Assembly: GCA_002633025.1 (NCBI GenBank)
Contig: NMRB01000097.1
Location: 313,064 to 377,063 of the forward strand
Source: Notospermus geniculatus
Taxonomy: Eukaryota > Nemertea > Pilidiophora > Heteronemertea > Lineidae
DNA: 64,000 nucleotides
Direction: 5' to 3'
Shown: one piece after another, positions 41,651 through 52,887 of the stretch
How the letters are laid out: the number at the start of each line of letters is the position of its first letter
Numbering within the stretch: the stretch's first letter is position 1
Position numbers and translations under genes: made by a program
The notes under the pieces: generated by a model
The model's input: the letters and a program-made list of their open reading frames with translations, nothing else
The model's database searches: none
What the model was told of the DNA's origin: nothing

Positions 41651-44600
41651 GTAAGTTAAAGGCAATGGGCCGTATTTTAGAATGCTCCTCAACGTTAAGG
41701 AGTTCCTCAAGGCTATTGTTCTCAACAGGAGAACAATAACCTTGAGGAACTACTTTACGTTGAGGAGCATTCTAAAATACGGCCCATTGTGTCTACAACA
41801 GCTGGAGGAATTTGTCAGATGAAGTGCCACGCAACTGCTGGTGCAAACACAGGCCAGCCTCTGGTGGCTGACGGAGTCCGAAGAATACTTACCACTTCTC
41901 AATCTAGTTTCTTTCTCGTGGGGGATCATCCGCCCTATAGTGTAGCCGATCTGGCTTCAAGAATTGTCCCACCTGTCCCGACAGTGGTTGCTTCGGCTTC
42001 AGACGGCCTGCATCACGATTGGCTGATGAAACCTGGATCACGATTGGCTGATGAAACCTGGATCACGATTAGCTGATAAAGCTTGCATCGTGATTGGCTG
42101 ATAAGGTGTACGTTACCATGGTTACGATTGGCTGACGATTGGCTGATAAAGTCTGCATCGCGATTGGCTGATGAAACCTGCATCTCATTGGCTGACGAAG
42201 CCTGAAGACACTAGAGTGTTTTAGATCGCGTACGATGGACGCAAACGTATGATTTTTTTCCAGGGAAGTCCTGTTCGGTGCTGTACGAGGTGGGTCTACG
42301 TGATAGCGTGAATGTGACCATCGATCCTGACGGGGCGGCGACCGGAGTCGAACCATTCAATGTGTACTGCAACATGACCGTAGAGGGTGGCCTGACACAA
42401 ATCGGTAGGTGGCCGTTCGACAATGGTTGTCTAGCAGGCCTATCTATTCATAAGGTGCTGCTCCATCTGCGAGTTTTCTCGCGCAAGCTGGTTCTCAACG
42501 GGCAACTCAACCACAGAAAACTGCGGACAATCGTTTTTGCCATTGATGTCAATAGAGAGGTTTCGCAAGCGCCCGGTTAGGCCCTACGACGACGTTTATC
42601 TATTGTGTGGGTATACCCAAACAATAGATAAACGTCGTCGTATGGCCTAACCCATCTGGTGCTCACCAGTCTATCTGGCCTGACGGCCATCTAGCCTGGT
42701 TCGAATCCATCACATTTCCCGTTTCTGAGGGGGTGAGAGCCTCAGCCAATCATCGGGGCGCGAAGGAAAATCGACGTGCCAATCAAAATCCATGTTACAA
42801 ATTCGAGCGTGAAGAGCAAAGAAAGTGTCCAACGGTGATTTGTTTCCGCGAGTTCTGATTGGCTTGGAGGCGGGGTCGAGTAGGGGTCATGTTCATTAAT
42901 AATTTATGCATTAACGGAAAAGATGACATGATTCGGACAAGGCTAAAGACGGAGTCGATAGCCTTGTTTGGACAAGATGGGCCTAACCGGGCGCTTGCGA
43001 AACCTCTCTATCGTCAGCATAATCGATACCAACAGTGGTGAATTGTCCATATTGGGAGAAAACTCGCGCATGGAGGAGCGCCTAGTTTCGACGGCCCCGC
43101 CATCTTGGTCTCTACGAAGATTTTGTGCGCGCCCACTTATCTGGGAGTTTGCAAAAGATTTCGCATCGCACTGCACCTGCAGTGTGAACAAGGCTTTAGA
43201 TAATTTCCTTTTCCTTTTCATCTCAGTACACGACCGCATGAAGTACAGCAAAGTAACGGGCTGGGAGACGCCATGTTCGTACCACGCCCTACTCAAATAC
43301 GAGGTCACCCTGACCCAGATTATCGCCTTAATGGACATCTCCGCTTCATGCAAACAGTACATCTCTTGGAAGTGTCGATCCGCCCAGTTCGAGTACCCTC
43401 ATGAAAAAGACCGTAAGACCACGTACTGGGAGAACAGGGACCGTAAGGGTGTCAAGTACTTTGGAGGGGCTAGTCCAGGTAAGGGTGCGCCTGAATTTCT
43501 CTCTAGTGAATGAAACGGGTGGGAGTGACTTCAAAGCGTCCACCCTTCTTGGCAATTTCCTCCGCAAGGTGACGCCTCCACGATGTTCTGGCTTACACCT
43601 TTGCCCCCAAGCTAAACTATTCCGCAGCGTGGAACTATTAAAGATTGACGTCATATCCAAGATGGCCGCGTCCATGGAACCCTCGACTCGCGTGAAAAAA
43701 ATCACATTTAAGTGTTTTGTTGTCCTTTCAACGACCAGTTCCACGACATTCGCACTTTTCATGGACCAAAGTGCACGACTGAGACGGTAGAAGGTGATAA
43801 ATAATAGGCTACTTTCCCATAGCCCACAGTGTGTGAACGGCTTCCTTCACGTACATCCTACGTACATCCATGACATCCATTTTGAATTTGACAGAACAAA
43901 CCCACGTGCTATTGTTTACCAACCACATGTCACTCAAAATCGGAACATTCTGATTGGTTGCTGGCCGGTTTACGCCGCCATGTAGTGCCCTTGCACGGAA
44001 AAATAGTGCGCCATTTAGAACGCGATAAATTGCAAAATATATTGGTTCTGATCAAAATTCTTTTCTAAATAGACATGTTTTAAGTTATCAAGTTAATTTG
44101 ACGAAAATTAAAGTGATTTTAAACGTTATAAATATGACCTGCGCTAAAGCGCAGGGTGATGAGGGTGCTTGGTGGCAAAGGTGTAAGCCTGGCGTCACCG
44201 TGCGGAGGAAATTGCCTTCTTGGGAGTCGGTTAAGTATATTCGTCCTGTAAGTGTAATAGAGAGGATGCGCAGCTTTCAATGAATTGCAGTCCGCTGTGG
44301 ACATCCTTGATAAAAACGATTTGATAGATGTTTGCTAATTGTAAAATGCCATAACTTTTTGGCAGAATAATTTTGACTCGTAATCGGAAGTGCGCATAAA
44401 TCGCAAATATTGTAGTCGTCATAGTCGTGTCTCAAAGTCGTAACGACTAGGATCACGACTTCATTCATTATTTGTCCGCACTTCCGATTTATTTAGGCCA
44501 ATTTTTCTGCCTTAATTTATGGTGTTTGACGAATTGAAAACTTCTATCACATCGTTTTTATCAAGGATGTCCATAGCGGACTGCAGTTCATTCTCGTAGT

Positions 44601-46449
44601 TGAAGTCGGAGTCGGAAAGTTGCGCATCCTCTCTAATGACGAGTTAACAGCTATGGCAAATTAACAAGTTGACAGCTGACAGCTATGGCAAGTTGACAGC
44701 TATGGCAAGTTAACGAGTCGCTGGCAGCTATGGCAAGTTACCAAGGTGATAGCTATGGCAAGTTAACGAGTTGCTGGCAGCTAGGGCAAGTTGACGAGGT
44801 GACAGCTGACAGCTATGGCAAGTTAACGAGTTGCCAGTTAACGACATTTGAGAGCTATGGCAAAGTGATGAGTTGACAGCTGACACTGTGGCAAGTTAAC
44901 GAGATGACAACTATATACTGACAGCTATGGCAAGTTGACAGCCGAGATCTGCGGCAAGTTATCGAGCTGACAGTTGAGAGCTGCGGCAAGTTGACAGCTG
45001 ACAACCATGGCAAGTTAATGAGATGACAGTTGAGAGCTATGGCAACGTGACAAGTTGACAACTCACAGCTGTGGCAAGTTGACGAGCTGACAGCTCACAG
45101 CTACGGCAAGTTGACGAGGTGACATCTGACAACTATGGCTAGATAACGAGTTGACAGTTGAGAGCTATGGCAACGTGACAAGTTGGTCAAGTTGACGAGC
45201 TGACAGCTCACAGCTATGGCAAGTTGACGATGTGACATCTGACAATTATGGCAAGTTAACGAGTTGACAGTTGAGAGCTATGGCAACGTGACGAGTTGGG
45301 CAAGCTGACAAGCAGATGACAGCTATGGAAAGTTGACGAGGTGACATCTGACAACTATGGCAAGTTAACGAGTTGACAGTTGAGAGCTATGGCAAGTTGA
45401 CAGTCGACAGCTCCACGTGTGGCAGATGATGTATTCCGTGAATGTCTGTCACTTCCTTTTGTTTTCAGGGACAGCGAACTGCGCATGCGGAGAAGACAAA
45501 TCCTGCTTCAAGCCAGAAAAAAAATGTAACTGCGATACTAATGACTATATTTGGCGTGAGGATGCGGGATTCCTTACCTACATGCCTGATTTACCTGTGA
45601 CTGGGTTCTGTGCTGGTGATACATGTAAGTGACTTACATGGTTGTTGTCCATACACTCACATTTTTCACATTTAAGCCAGCCATACACGATCAATATTTT
45701 TGCACAATATGGGGCCCAAAATAGGAACATGTGCTTCTGGCATGATGGGTGGAAGAAAGATTGGCAATAATATCACCCATTTTGGCCCTCATATTGTGCA
45801 ATAATATTGAACGTGTATGGGCCGCTTAAGTCACATGACACCCATTTTGGCCCTCATATTGTGCAATAATATTGAACATGTATGGGCAGCTTTACTCATC
45901 TGCCCCAGGTTTGAGCAGACAATATCTTTTGCTGAAGTTTTCTAGAAGCTTTGGATATGAATTGGAAAGAATTTGAAGAAACATTCTTCAGATGGTTGAT
46001 AGGAACTTGGAGGAATTATACTGACAGGAGGAACAGCGACCTAATTGCCCACTCTATAATCCCTTTTTCACACCTCTCCAAACAATGGAACACAAAGGCC
46101 CGCAGTGTTTGCACAGCAATTAAGTCTGCTCGCTTGAAGTGATCAGCGGTACCGACGCAGCCCGGATTGTCACTGCCATCTAGCGTGAGCCGGCGGTACT
46201 ATGTGCCGGTATTCGGTATAATTCCTCCAAGATAGGAACAACATTTCTTCAAATATTTTTCAATCAGTACCATAGGATGTGAGAAAAGTTTGACACAAGC
46301 CGTGAGATGTCGTCTGCTGGACTCTGGGGTTAGATGAGTTAAGAGCCAAACTACCACTTCATTTTTGTATCAATTTCATTTCAGCGGCCGATGACGAGGA
46401 AGGTCGTTACCTGATTGGCCCTCTGATCTGTACAGGATCAAAGAAGTAG
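41477..46449 (+). CDS. TSP1 plus CNTNAP-type fibrinogen-like domain protein, copy 2 (5 exons, 5' end missing)
   Basis: Exons 41477-41650, 42264-42404, 43227-43478, 45469-45624 and 46385-46449 have the same lengths (174, 141, 252, 156, 65) and phases as copy 1, with intact splice sites and stop TAG at 46447-46449. Substitutions relative to copy 1: Q to K in the TSP1 repeat, A to V before TIDPDG, T to S in MKYTK, T to A before SCKQ, T to I in DYTWRED. Introns are longer because of a 328-bp hAT-like insertion, a 666-bp insertion and an expanded minisatellite. Nothing marks it as a pseudogene. It is either a tandem paralogue or the second allele placed in line. Start codon exon not found. Confidence 0.85.
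41664..41789. mobile_element. Intronic foldback MITE, copy 2
   Basis: CAATGGGCCGTATTTTAG and CTAAAATACGGCCCATTG. Same element as in copy 1, so it predates the duplication. Confidence 0.8.
41995..42205. repeat. Intronic minisatellite with CCAAT-type units, copy 2
   Basis: Same array as copy 1, with a different number and order of variant units. Confidence 0.8.
42264..42404 (+). CDS. Copy 2 exon b: start of fibrinogen-like domain
   Basis: 141 bp; SVNVTIDPDG in place of SVNATIDPDG. Confidence 0.85.
42555..43013. mobile_element. Intronic TA-flanked foldback MITE, copy 2, split by an insertion
   Basis: Same element as 31144-31265 but interrupted at GGCCTAAC by 42652-42979. Confidence 0.85.
42652..42979. 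mobile_element. hAT-like insertion, copy 2 only
   Basis: 328 bp flanked by GGCCTAAC (42644-42651 and 42980-42987). Copy 1 has one GGCCTAAC at the same place. Short inverted ends CATCT/AGATG. Eight-bp duplication suggests hAT. Confidence 0.85.
43227..43478 (+). CDS. Copy 2 exon c: middle of fibrinogen-like domain
   Basis: 252 bp; HDRMKYSKVTGWETP and DISASCKQYISWKC. Confidence 0.85.
43551..44216. mobile_element. 666-bp foldback insertion, copy 2 only
   Basis: GGCAATTTCCTCCGCA and inverse at the right; arms continue through TTACACCTTTGCC. CTTCTT occurs on both sides; copy 1 has it once (CACCCTTCTTGGGAGTCGG). Confidence 0.88.
44262..44640. mobile_element. Long intronic foldback element, copy 2
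   Basis: Same palindrome as copy 1, with a short deletion in the left arm after CGCAGCTTTC. Confidence 0.8.
44640..45415. repeat. Intronic minisatellite, copy 2 (expanded)
   Basis: Same unit as copy 1 but about 750 bp and more than 25 units, directly upstream of exon d. Confidence 0.88.
45469..45624 (+). CDS. Copy 2 exon d: cysteine-rich part
   Basis: 156 bp; CNCDTNDYIWREDAGFLT. CACG and LPV motifs unchanged. Confidence 0.88.
45680..45895. mobile_element. Foldback MITE with extra half unit, copy 2
   Basis: Same structure as 32850-33060. Confidence 0.7.
45893..46340. mobile_element. Host foldback element in last intron, copy 2
   Basis: Same as 33063-33510, split by 46006-46230. Confidence 0.7.
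46006..46230. mobile_element. hAT-like MITE, copy 2
   Basis: Same insertion and same GATAGGAA duplication as in copy 1, so older than the duplication. Confidence 0.88.
46385..46449 (+). CDS. Copy 2 exon e: last coding exon
   Basis: 65 bp, identical reading to copy 1, ends TAG. Confidence 0.8.
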
Positions 46450-46464
46450 TTGGAAACGAAGTGC

Positions 46465-46660
46465 AGACCTGCCTACCCTAACTTTGAGCTGGCTGTACTG
46501 TTTTTGAGGAATAACCATAAAACGACACTTTTCAGTGTAAAATAATGAAACGCAACATTCTGCAGTTGTTCCAATCAGTGTATTTTTCTGCATTTAAGTG
46601 TAAAAACAAAGTTTTGAGTGTAAAAATTATGGTCAAATATGGTGGGTAGGCAGGTATGGA
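46465..46660. mobile_element. MITE in the 3' region of gene copy 2
   Basis: Same element and position as in copy 1. Confidence 0.6.
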
Positions 46661-46904
46661 AGTGTACCAGTACTGCCCAAAGATAAGCCAACCTGGAAAC
46701 TGAAATGGACTATAGACCATTTATTTTAATAGAAGTATTTATTAAGATTATTTTTAACAAGTTAATGTAATGATTACTTACATGTACCTATGAAAATACT
46801 CTTACTTGGTCGATTTAATGATTCACCAAGATTTTAAAATTTGTGATCAATACGAATTAATCAAAATGAGACTAATGTTTAACACCGAACCACACAGAAC
46901 TTTA

Positions 46905-47259
46905 TAGACTAGTCCCCTGTCCTCCAGCTGCTCTGCTAATACAAGGAGACAAGTCGATCATAGTTCACAGGGAGAGCAACATTCTTACGGCCGCCTGAAA
47001 CATACGAGGTAAACTTCAGGACTACTTCAGGTCTTCTGAAAGGGATTCGGACTACGTAACTTCACTAATGTCCCGGACTACTTCGGGTCTTCTGAAAGGG
47101 ATTCGGACTACGTAACTTCACTAATGTCCCGGACTACTTCGGGTCTCCTGAAAGGGATTCGGACTACGTAACTTCACTAATGTCCCGTACATGTCAAGTA
47201 TGGCGGCCAAGACTTGTCCTTGTATTAGCAGAGTGGCTCGAGGACAGGGGACCAGTCTA
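46905..47259. mobile_element. Mutator-like MITE with internal minisatellite, copy 2
   Basis: Same 355-bp element and AGAACTTTA flanks as copy 1. Confidence 0.85.
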
Positions 47260-48065
47260 AGAACTTTACACAGAATATTCACCCACAAAGAACCATTTTG
47301 AGTTGATTTCTTAACTGAGCACAAACATGGAAGCATGTTGGACTTGATTTGATTCTGCTTGGTACCGGTATATCGGCATTAATATATTCTCACAATCTAC
47401 AATCCAAATTTACATAAATACGCTGCATTCTGGACAGATTTGTATGACCCGCCGACAAATGACGGCACAACATATTTCATGTATAATCAGAACTATACGA
47501 TTTACATTTATGTACAAATAGATTACCAAATCAGAAAATATTTTCAAATACAAGAAGTACTGACAACCACACAATAAAAGCTGGTGGTATACCTTGTACT
47601 TCAACTTTAAGAAATACATGACTTACAGTATATACAAGTAGACTTTGTCTATGTCTAACAAAATATCCTTGTCTACTTTAAGTTCTACCTTTGACCGTTG
47701 GATGGCTGTCTTATTGGTATCATATAAGCTATTTTGCATCCCGAGGCTAAAAATGATGGGAAATGTATTTAAGTAAATCCAGTGTGATACACTGAAAAAC
47801 AGAGGCAGGAAACTTGACATGAACAAGTGGTTTTTTAGTACCGTCAAAACGATCAGCACGGCTGGTGTAGCTGGTGCCTAAAATGCTTAAAATCTGCAAA
47901 ATATCCCCATGGACAATTTTTTGCTCCTGCACATCAATGGATCACCTTCCACACTTCTAAACTTTACACAAGATGTAGCAAGTGTTTGCAACTTCTATCA
48001 GGCATGGTCTGAGCAGTTATGTGGTAATTGGCAACCCTGATTTGACCACATTTTTGCGAGGCCCA

Positions 48066-48298
48066 CAGTGTTATATCTAGGATTTCAGAAGGGCATGGTG
48101 CAAACTTTGCGAAAAGGGCACTTCAACCTAGAAAAGGGCACTTTTCATTCGCGACATTTCTTCTAACGGAATTTGAAAAGCTAAAAAGTTAAAAAGGTCT
48201 CTATAACTCCAGTCAACAGCCAATTTAAGCCAGTTTCTAAGGTGATATGACCAAAAGGGACCATGGCAAAGGGTCTGGGGGTACTAAAAACCTAAAAA
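48066..48298. mobile_element. Truncated hAT-like element, copy 2 only
   Basis: Starts CAGTGTTATATCTAGG and is cut by the N at 48299. Absent from copy 1. Confidence 0.5.
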
Positions 48299-48299
48299 N

Positions 48300-48630
48300 C
48301 TTTCATGATAAATTCCCACCGTCAATTCACTTTTTCAATTAACTGTTAATTACTGGCACACAGACAAATCAGTCATCACCACACCATGGAGAATTCACCA
48401 CGTCACTGGGAACCTCTCGCTGTATGTTTTGTATGGAGCGAGCTTGTACTTTATTATGTTGATTATAGGTTCCCAGTGACGTGGTGAATGCTCCATGGTG
48501 TGGTGATAACTGATTTGTCTGGGTGGCAGTAATTAACAGTTAATTGAAAAAGTGAATTGACGGTGGGAATTTATCATGAAAGACTAGCATTTTGTAATAA
48601 CCGAAGCTTGAAAAAATTTTCCTAGTCCCT
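48300..48630. mobile_element. Same palindrome in copy 2, left end lost at an N
   Basis: Right TTAA at 48631-48634. The left arm begins abruptly after the N at 48299. Confidence 0.75.
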
Positions 48631-49045
48631 TTAATGCGTGGACTTCTCGCTGTTTGGTCAGAGGATTCAGATGAAGAAGTTGGCTAAGTCACAATTATGT
48701 CCAACGAACCAAAGGTTTATTGTGCATTTCCACTTGTAGCTGCCCATTCATTCAGTAACATCAAAAATAGATCTATTTTTGGTAACATCTACCGTAATTG
48801 CATCTTTAATCAAGGTTGAATCCAAATCATTTGTGAGAAATTACAGATGGACGGATTTGGTGGAAAATGCCCTTCTCGGTAGCTAGGTTCATATAGATAG
48901 AACACTCCAATGAAAATTTTGACTGCGACTTAACCCCCTTCCGTCCAAATCCTTGAAATATCTCCAACACAACACTAAACAACTGGCGCACGGGAGGGAG
49001 GGTGATGCAAAACGTCATGTCACCCGACCGACCGGGCGCCAATTG

Positions 49046-49257
49046 CTTTAGCACACCTCTTCTCAATGTGAACAAGTCTTATTGGAGGCAATTACAGTCA
49101 GTTTAAGGTGATAGTTTAAGGGTAACATTACGTGACGTCACGTCGATTTGCGTCGACTTGAACGTCACGGCACGGTGATTTTTTCCATGACTGACGTAAC
49201 GTCGCCTCCAGCGGGAGACATGACGCTCTGCGACACTGATAGAGGTGTGCTAAATGT
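49046..49257. mobile_element. Foldback MITE, copy 2
   Basis: Same element as 37515-37740 with a small internal deletion. Confidence 0.6.
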
Positions 49258-50132
49258 AGTTGTACATACACTTGACCACCTCAAACCATTGAATGGTGAC
49301 AGTAAAAGTCCTCTTAAGTCTTACTCACGTCGATCTAACACCTTTCTAAAATCATTTTTACATCAATAAGAGCTGTCAGTCAGTTAAGTAACAGGTGTCA
49401 CTTTAGGTCTAATTCAATGCCTAGCGGACCCATTCATGGTTGATTGAACACCAATCAGTAGAATTTTCTTTTTTATTGGTCCGCTAGAACCTTGCTGCCA
49501 TCTTTTGGCAATAGGCACAGCTGACTGCTCCTAGCGAAAACGCTTTACTTTGAAACTGTGACACTCTTATTGAATAGTGTATAATGTACAATTTTTGTGC
49601 AGTAGGACTTTTATTCCGTCCGACAAAAATAACCTACCGGTAGATCCATTTACCATAAGTTTCTTTCTATACCAAATTAAAGTATTTGTAGTATATTCAG
49701 CTAACTTTTAAAAGCTTAAGGGTAATATGCACAAATATAAAATGCCTACAATTCATGTATAAAATAATAATTACACTGTACAAGTCATATTTCATCTGTG
49801 CTTCACCTGTTGTGTAAATACAAATGTGAGGCAGTCTAGGAAAACCAGTCGGATGTCGCATTTGAGGAAAGTATTTAGTTTATGGTCTTGGTGAACCCGC
49901 ACATTTGAATAGCTGAAATGTACTTTGTAAACAGTAGTAGATCATTGCACAGGCAATCTGACAGCCCTTGTTGATCATTCAGCGATATCCGGCGGGTTTT
50001 ACTAGACCACCCCACAAATGGCAGACTGCTGTCGTAGACAAGGCACTTTTGGAAGGTCACAGTCTTCCACTCAAAACTTCCTCTGTGGTTTTCAACCACA
50101 AGTGAATGTAACCTTCGTGTAAACTGCCTTAA

Positions 50133-50561
50133 CCCTTAAAACGCCTAATTCTTTGAGCAGTTTTTCAAGATTTTGCAAAAATTGATCAAAAATGACTGGT
50201 AAAAATCTACACCGATACTAAGTTGGTCCCGTCACCTGGATCTTTTCCATCGAATTATTTTGGCCAATGGGGACTTTACTGCAGTCAGAGGCCGCCACCA
50301 GTTAGCGGTCCTAGAACGACACAGAATTTGGCGTCACAGCAAAGAAGTGCACGTTGCAATGTCATCCATAATGACATGGAGGCCATGTCTTACGTCTATG
50401 ATGTCAAATTTTGTGACATTCTAGGACTGCTAACAGGCGACCTCTAACAGCAGTAAAGTCTCCCATTGTCCAAGACGGCACTGCGATCCCTCAACATATT
50501 CTGAGCTTCCTGACACTCTGTTTTTAAAAGTTGGCAATCGTCGCCTCTGGCGCTTTAAGGG
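50133..50561. mobile_element. Complete TTAA-flanked element
   Basis: CCCTTAAAACGCC and GGCGCTTTAAGGG between TTAA at 50129-50132 and 50562-50565. Confidence 0.8.
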
Positions 50562-50682
50562 TTAAGTCAGTTATCTTACTTTTACCTTCAGTCATTAAAA
50601 AATTTCAAATGCTTTTGAGTTCTTGCTCTATCGTCCATTGACCAACACTGCGGCAACAAAAAGACACCAAATTGCCGTTACC

Positions 50683-50808
50683 ATGGATATTGATGGACAG
50701 GATGCAGCTGCAACGATGAGGCCTCGTTTGTCGGGTGTAGCTTTGTCAACCTCTGAAAGAGTGGAAAATATTAAGGCATTAAATTCTTGGTCAGTTATAA
50801 TGCAGTAG
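50683..50808 (+). CDS. Short ORF with RP-LSGVAL core (41 codons)
   Basis: Starts ACCATGG (good initiation context) and ends TAG. Contains TMRPRLSGVALSTSE. The related ORF at 52888-53040 shares T.RP.LSGVAL. Codons for the shared residues differ mainly at third positions. A possible donor GTCAGT lies at its end, so it may be a first exon. Family not recognised. Confidence 0.35.
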   Translation: MDIDGQDAAATMRPRLSGVALSTSERVENIKALNSWSVIMQ

Positions 50809-51467
50809 GCCTACTCTGCACAATTGACCGACCTTCCGCTCCGCATACCACATGCAGCATCATGCCTGTACCGCCCTCCCCAAGTTCAATGATAATACAG
50901 TTTTGTCATAAAAGTACTGCAATTCATGCAAGTTTGATGTTCATGCATGAGTGGTTACAATGCTGCAATAGACTAGAAAAGCATTCGTTAGTAGCCCTAG
51001 TTAGGTACATGTAGCAGGCATATATGTGACCCGTCACAGCAAAACCAGTCGCATGACGCTCAGAAGGTGAGCCTCAACGAACTAAGATGAAACAGGAGAG
51101 AATGGAAGAAATAGATTATTTCAGATTTCATAATAGACAGACAATACTGAAACTGACAAACATTTTTTTGGTCTCAGCCTTCTAAGCTAAGAACGACATG
51201 CGCCTAGTTTTGCTGTGATGAGTCACATACTGTCGTACATGTACATGAAAGTGCTCAATACATTTCACTTATGATTTTGTTATGCAAGGCATAAGGGCAC
51301 TGCTGAAATAGTGGGGTATTCACGATGCTGGTGTATATAATGCAAGTAGACAGGTTACAAAGCTGCAAGAGACAGGCGTTTTGTTATTATAGCATTCGAC
51401 AGAAATCATTAAGCAAGCATTACTTTACACATGAAGTTGTGAAATAATAATAGGTTTCTAAGGTGAA

Positions 51468-51565
51468 AGACATAGCTTCCTACCAGACTCGAACCCACAG
51501 ACCCTCGCACAAGGCATCAATCGCCAGCATTCACGGGCAGCACACCTAACCACTAGGCCAATTCC
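51468..51565 (-). mobile_element. tRNA-like sequence, minus strand
   Basis: Minus strand holds TGGCCTAGTGGTTAGG (box A) and GGGTTCGAGTC (box B), but the arm between them is too long for a clean tRNA. Most likely a SINE head. Confidence 0.5.
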
Positions 51566-51606
51566 CATGAAGTTGTGGTAGACTTAGGAGGTGTTGCCTA
51601 ACGTCC

Positions 51607-51680
51607 GGACTTTTGGCTCAATTGAAAAACACCTGCCTTCCGCGCAGGAGATCTGGGTTTGATTCCCGGTGCGGTCTGCA
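51607..51680 (+). mobile_element. tRNA-derived sequence (Gly-UCC-like), probably SINE or tRNA pseudogene
   Basis: Box A TGGCTCAATTG at 51614, anticodon stem CCTGC/GCAGG with loop CTTCCGC, T-arm CTGGG/CCCGG with box B GGTTTGATTCC. The acceptor stem pairs poorly, so not a functional tRNA. Confidence 0.5.
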
Positions 51681-51749
51681 ACATTTGGCATTGTCGGCGA
51701 AGGCGCTTTCCTTTCTCATCTTGGCTTTGACTATCCTTCCTTAACCCAG

Positions 51750-51947
51750 AACCCAGCAGACGGCATCTTTTGACAAAATTTTCTCACATCCTATGGTACT
51801 GATTGAAAAATATTTGAAGAAATATTGTTCTCATCAACCATCTGAAAAATGTTTCTTCAAAATCTTTCCAATTTATTGTCAAGGATTTTAGAAAATTTCA
51901 GCAGAAAATTCTGTCTGCTCAAACCTGGGGGCAGATGAGTTAAAGCA
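51750..51947. mobile_element. Uninterrupted relative of the 7359-7571 element
   Basis: CAGACGGCATCTTTTG to CTGGGGGCAGATGAGTT, inverse orientation, with TATGGTACTGATTGAAAAAT inside. Confidence 0.6.
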
Positions 51948-52024
51948 TGATGGATCACTCTGAACAGAGAAAGTCTGATCAGATGTGATAGCTCCCGTAA
52001 TGCAGCGGTCAGTGTAAACCCTGC

Positions 52025-52331
52025 ACCCCCCCTGTTCAGGGGTCACCACTAAATTAGTGTCGAAAAAGTGTCGAGTTCTGAGCGCTCAATTTTTTTCTTA
52101 TCGTCATATCTCTGTCAACCCAAAAAATAGATAATGTCGAATTCCTGGCGTTTACTTCATAATTGCTAATAGAAATGACTAAAAAAAGTAAAAGATTAGT
52201 GAAAAAAGCTGGTGAATACCTGACGATTTCATTTGAGGTCCTGGGTGAATTAGTGTCGAATCCTGACCCCAGAAAAATTTTCTAGGTGTCGAATAAGTGT
52301 CGAAAAAACGTCGACCCCTGAACAGGGGGGG
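52025..52331. mobile_element. Foldback MITE ending at an N
   Basis: CCCCCCCTGTTCAGGGGTC and GACCCCTGAACAGGGGGGG; TGTCGAAAAAGTGTCGA words inside. The single N at 52332 abuts the right end. Confidence 0.75.
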
Positions 52332-52887
52332 NTCATAAATCGCAGCTAGAACGGCCGTTGGTGTCACAGGTCGAAGTGCCGACATTCTGGAAGACCTACC
52401 CTCACTTTTATCCACTTAACAGTTAAATTAAGTCAATTCCAACATTCTAAAAGAATAATTACTCGTAGAAACATTCATATCACTAAAAAAATGTCTTTCA
52501 AACACTCTAGAGAGGGCACTTATATACATTTTCCTCTCTAAAATCAGCAGACGAATTTATTCAAATGCAGTTTTTTTCATACACAAGCGATAAATTGCCG
52601 TCTTCCTGTTTCCAACGTTATCTGCATGCGGATACGTGTATTTGTTTGCGGAAAGTCCATTCTGTGAAAACCGCCGGTAGATCTAGGCGTTGCCTGTCGA
52701 TCGGTTGGTGCAAAAATCGGCCGTTCTGCCGCTAATCGCCCGATCGAGCGGTGACCGGCCGATCGGCCCTATGTTCCCGACTGGTTAAGTACAAGCAAGA
52801 CTACCAGGTAATGCTGAGAGATGAAGCTCCCACTTACTCCTATTGAAATCTTAGTACAGGACAAGATGTAATAATGTGAAAAGTGAG

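Larger units (their letters stand above)
39151..50425. repeat. 11-kb direct duplication, copy 2
   Basis: Begins with the same GCGACAACCGCATCGG at 39151. Contains gene copy 2. Offsets to copy 1 grow from 11043 (start) to 11421 (TSP1 exon) to 12832 (last exon), because copy 2 carries extra insertions before its stop codon. Beyond the gene the 34955-36407 insertion of copy 1 pulls the offset back. Confidence 0.9.

Noticed and set aside
51607-51680. Functional tRNA-Gly gene
   Set aside because: Box A, box B, anticodon stem and T-arm are present, but the acceptor stem has several mismatches. More likely SINE-derived or a pseudogene.
52333-52385. Possible next exon of the Ig gene on minus (after CTTCCAG)
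   Set aside because: In the phase required after Ig3 the frame meets a stop within eight codons, and the other phases show no Ig or membrane features.
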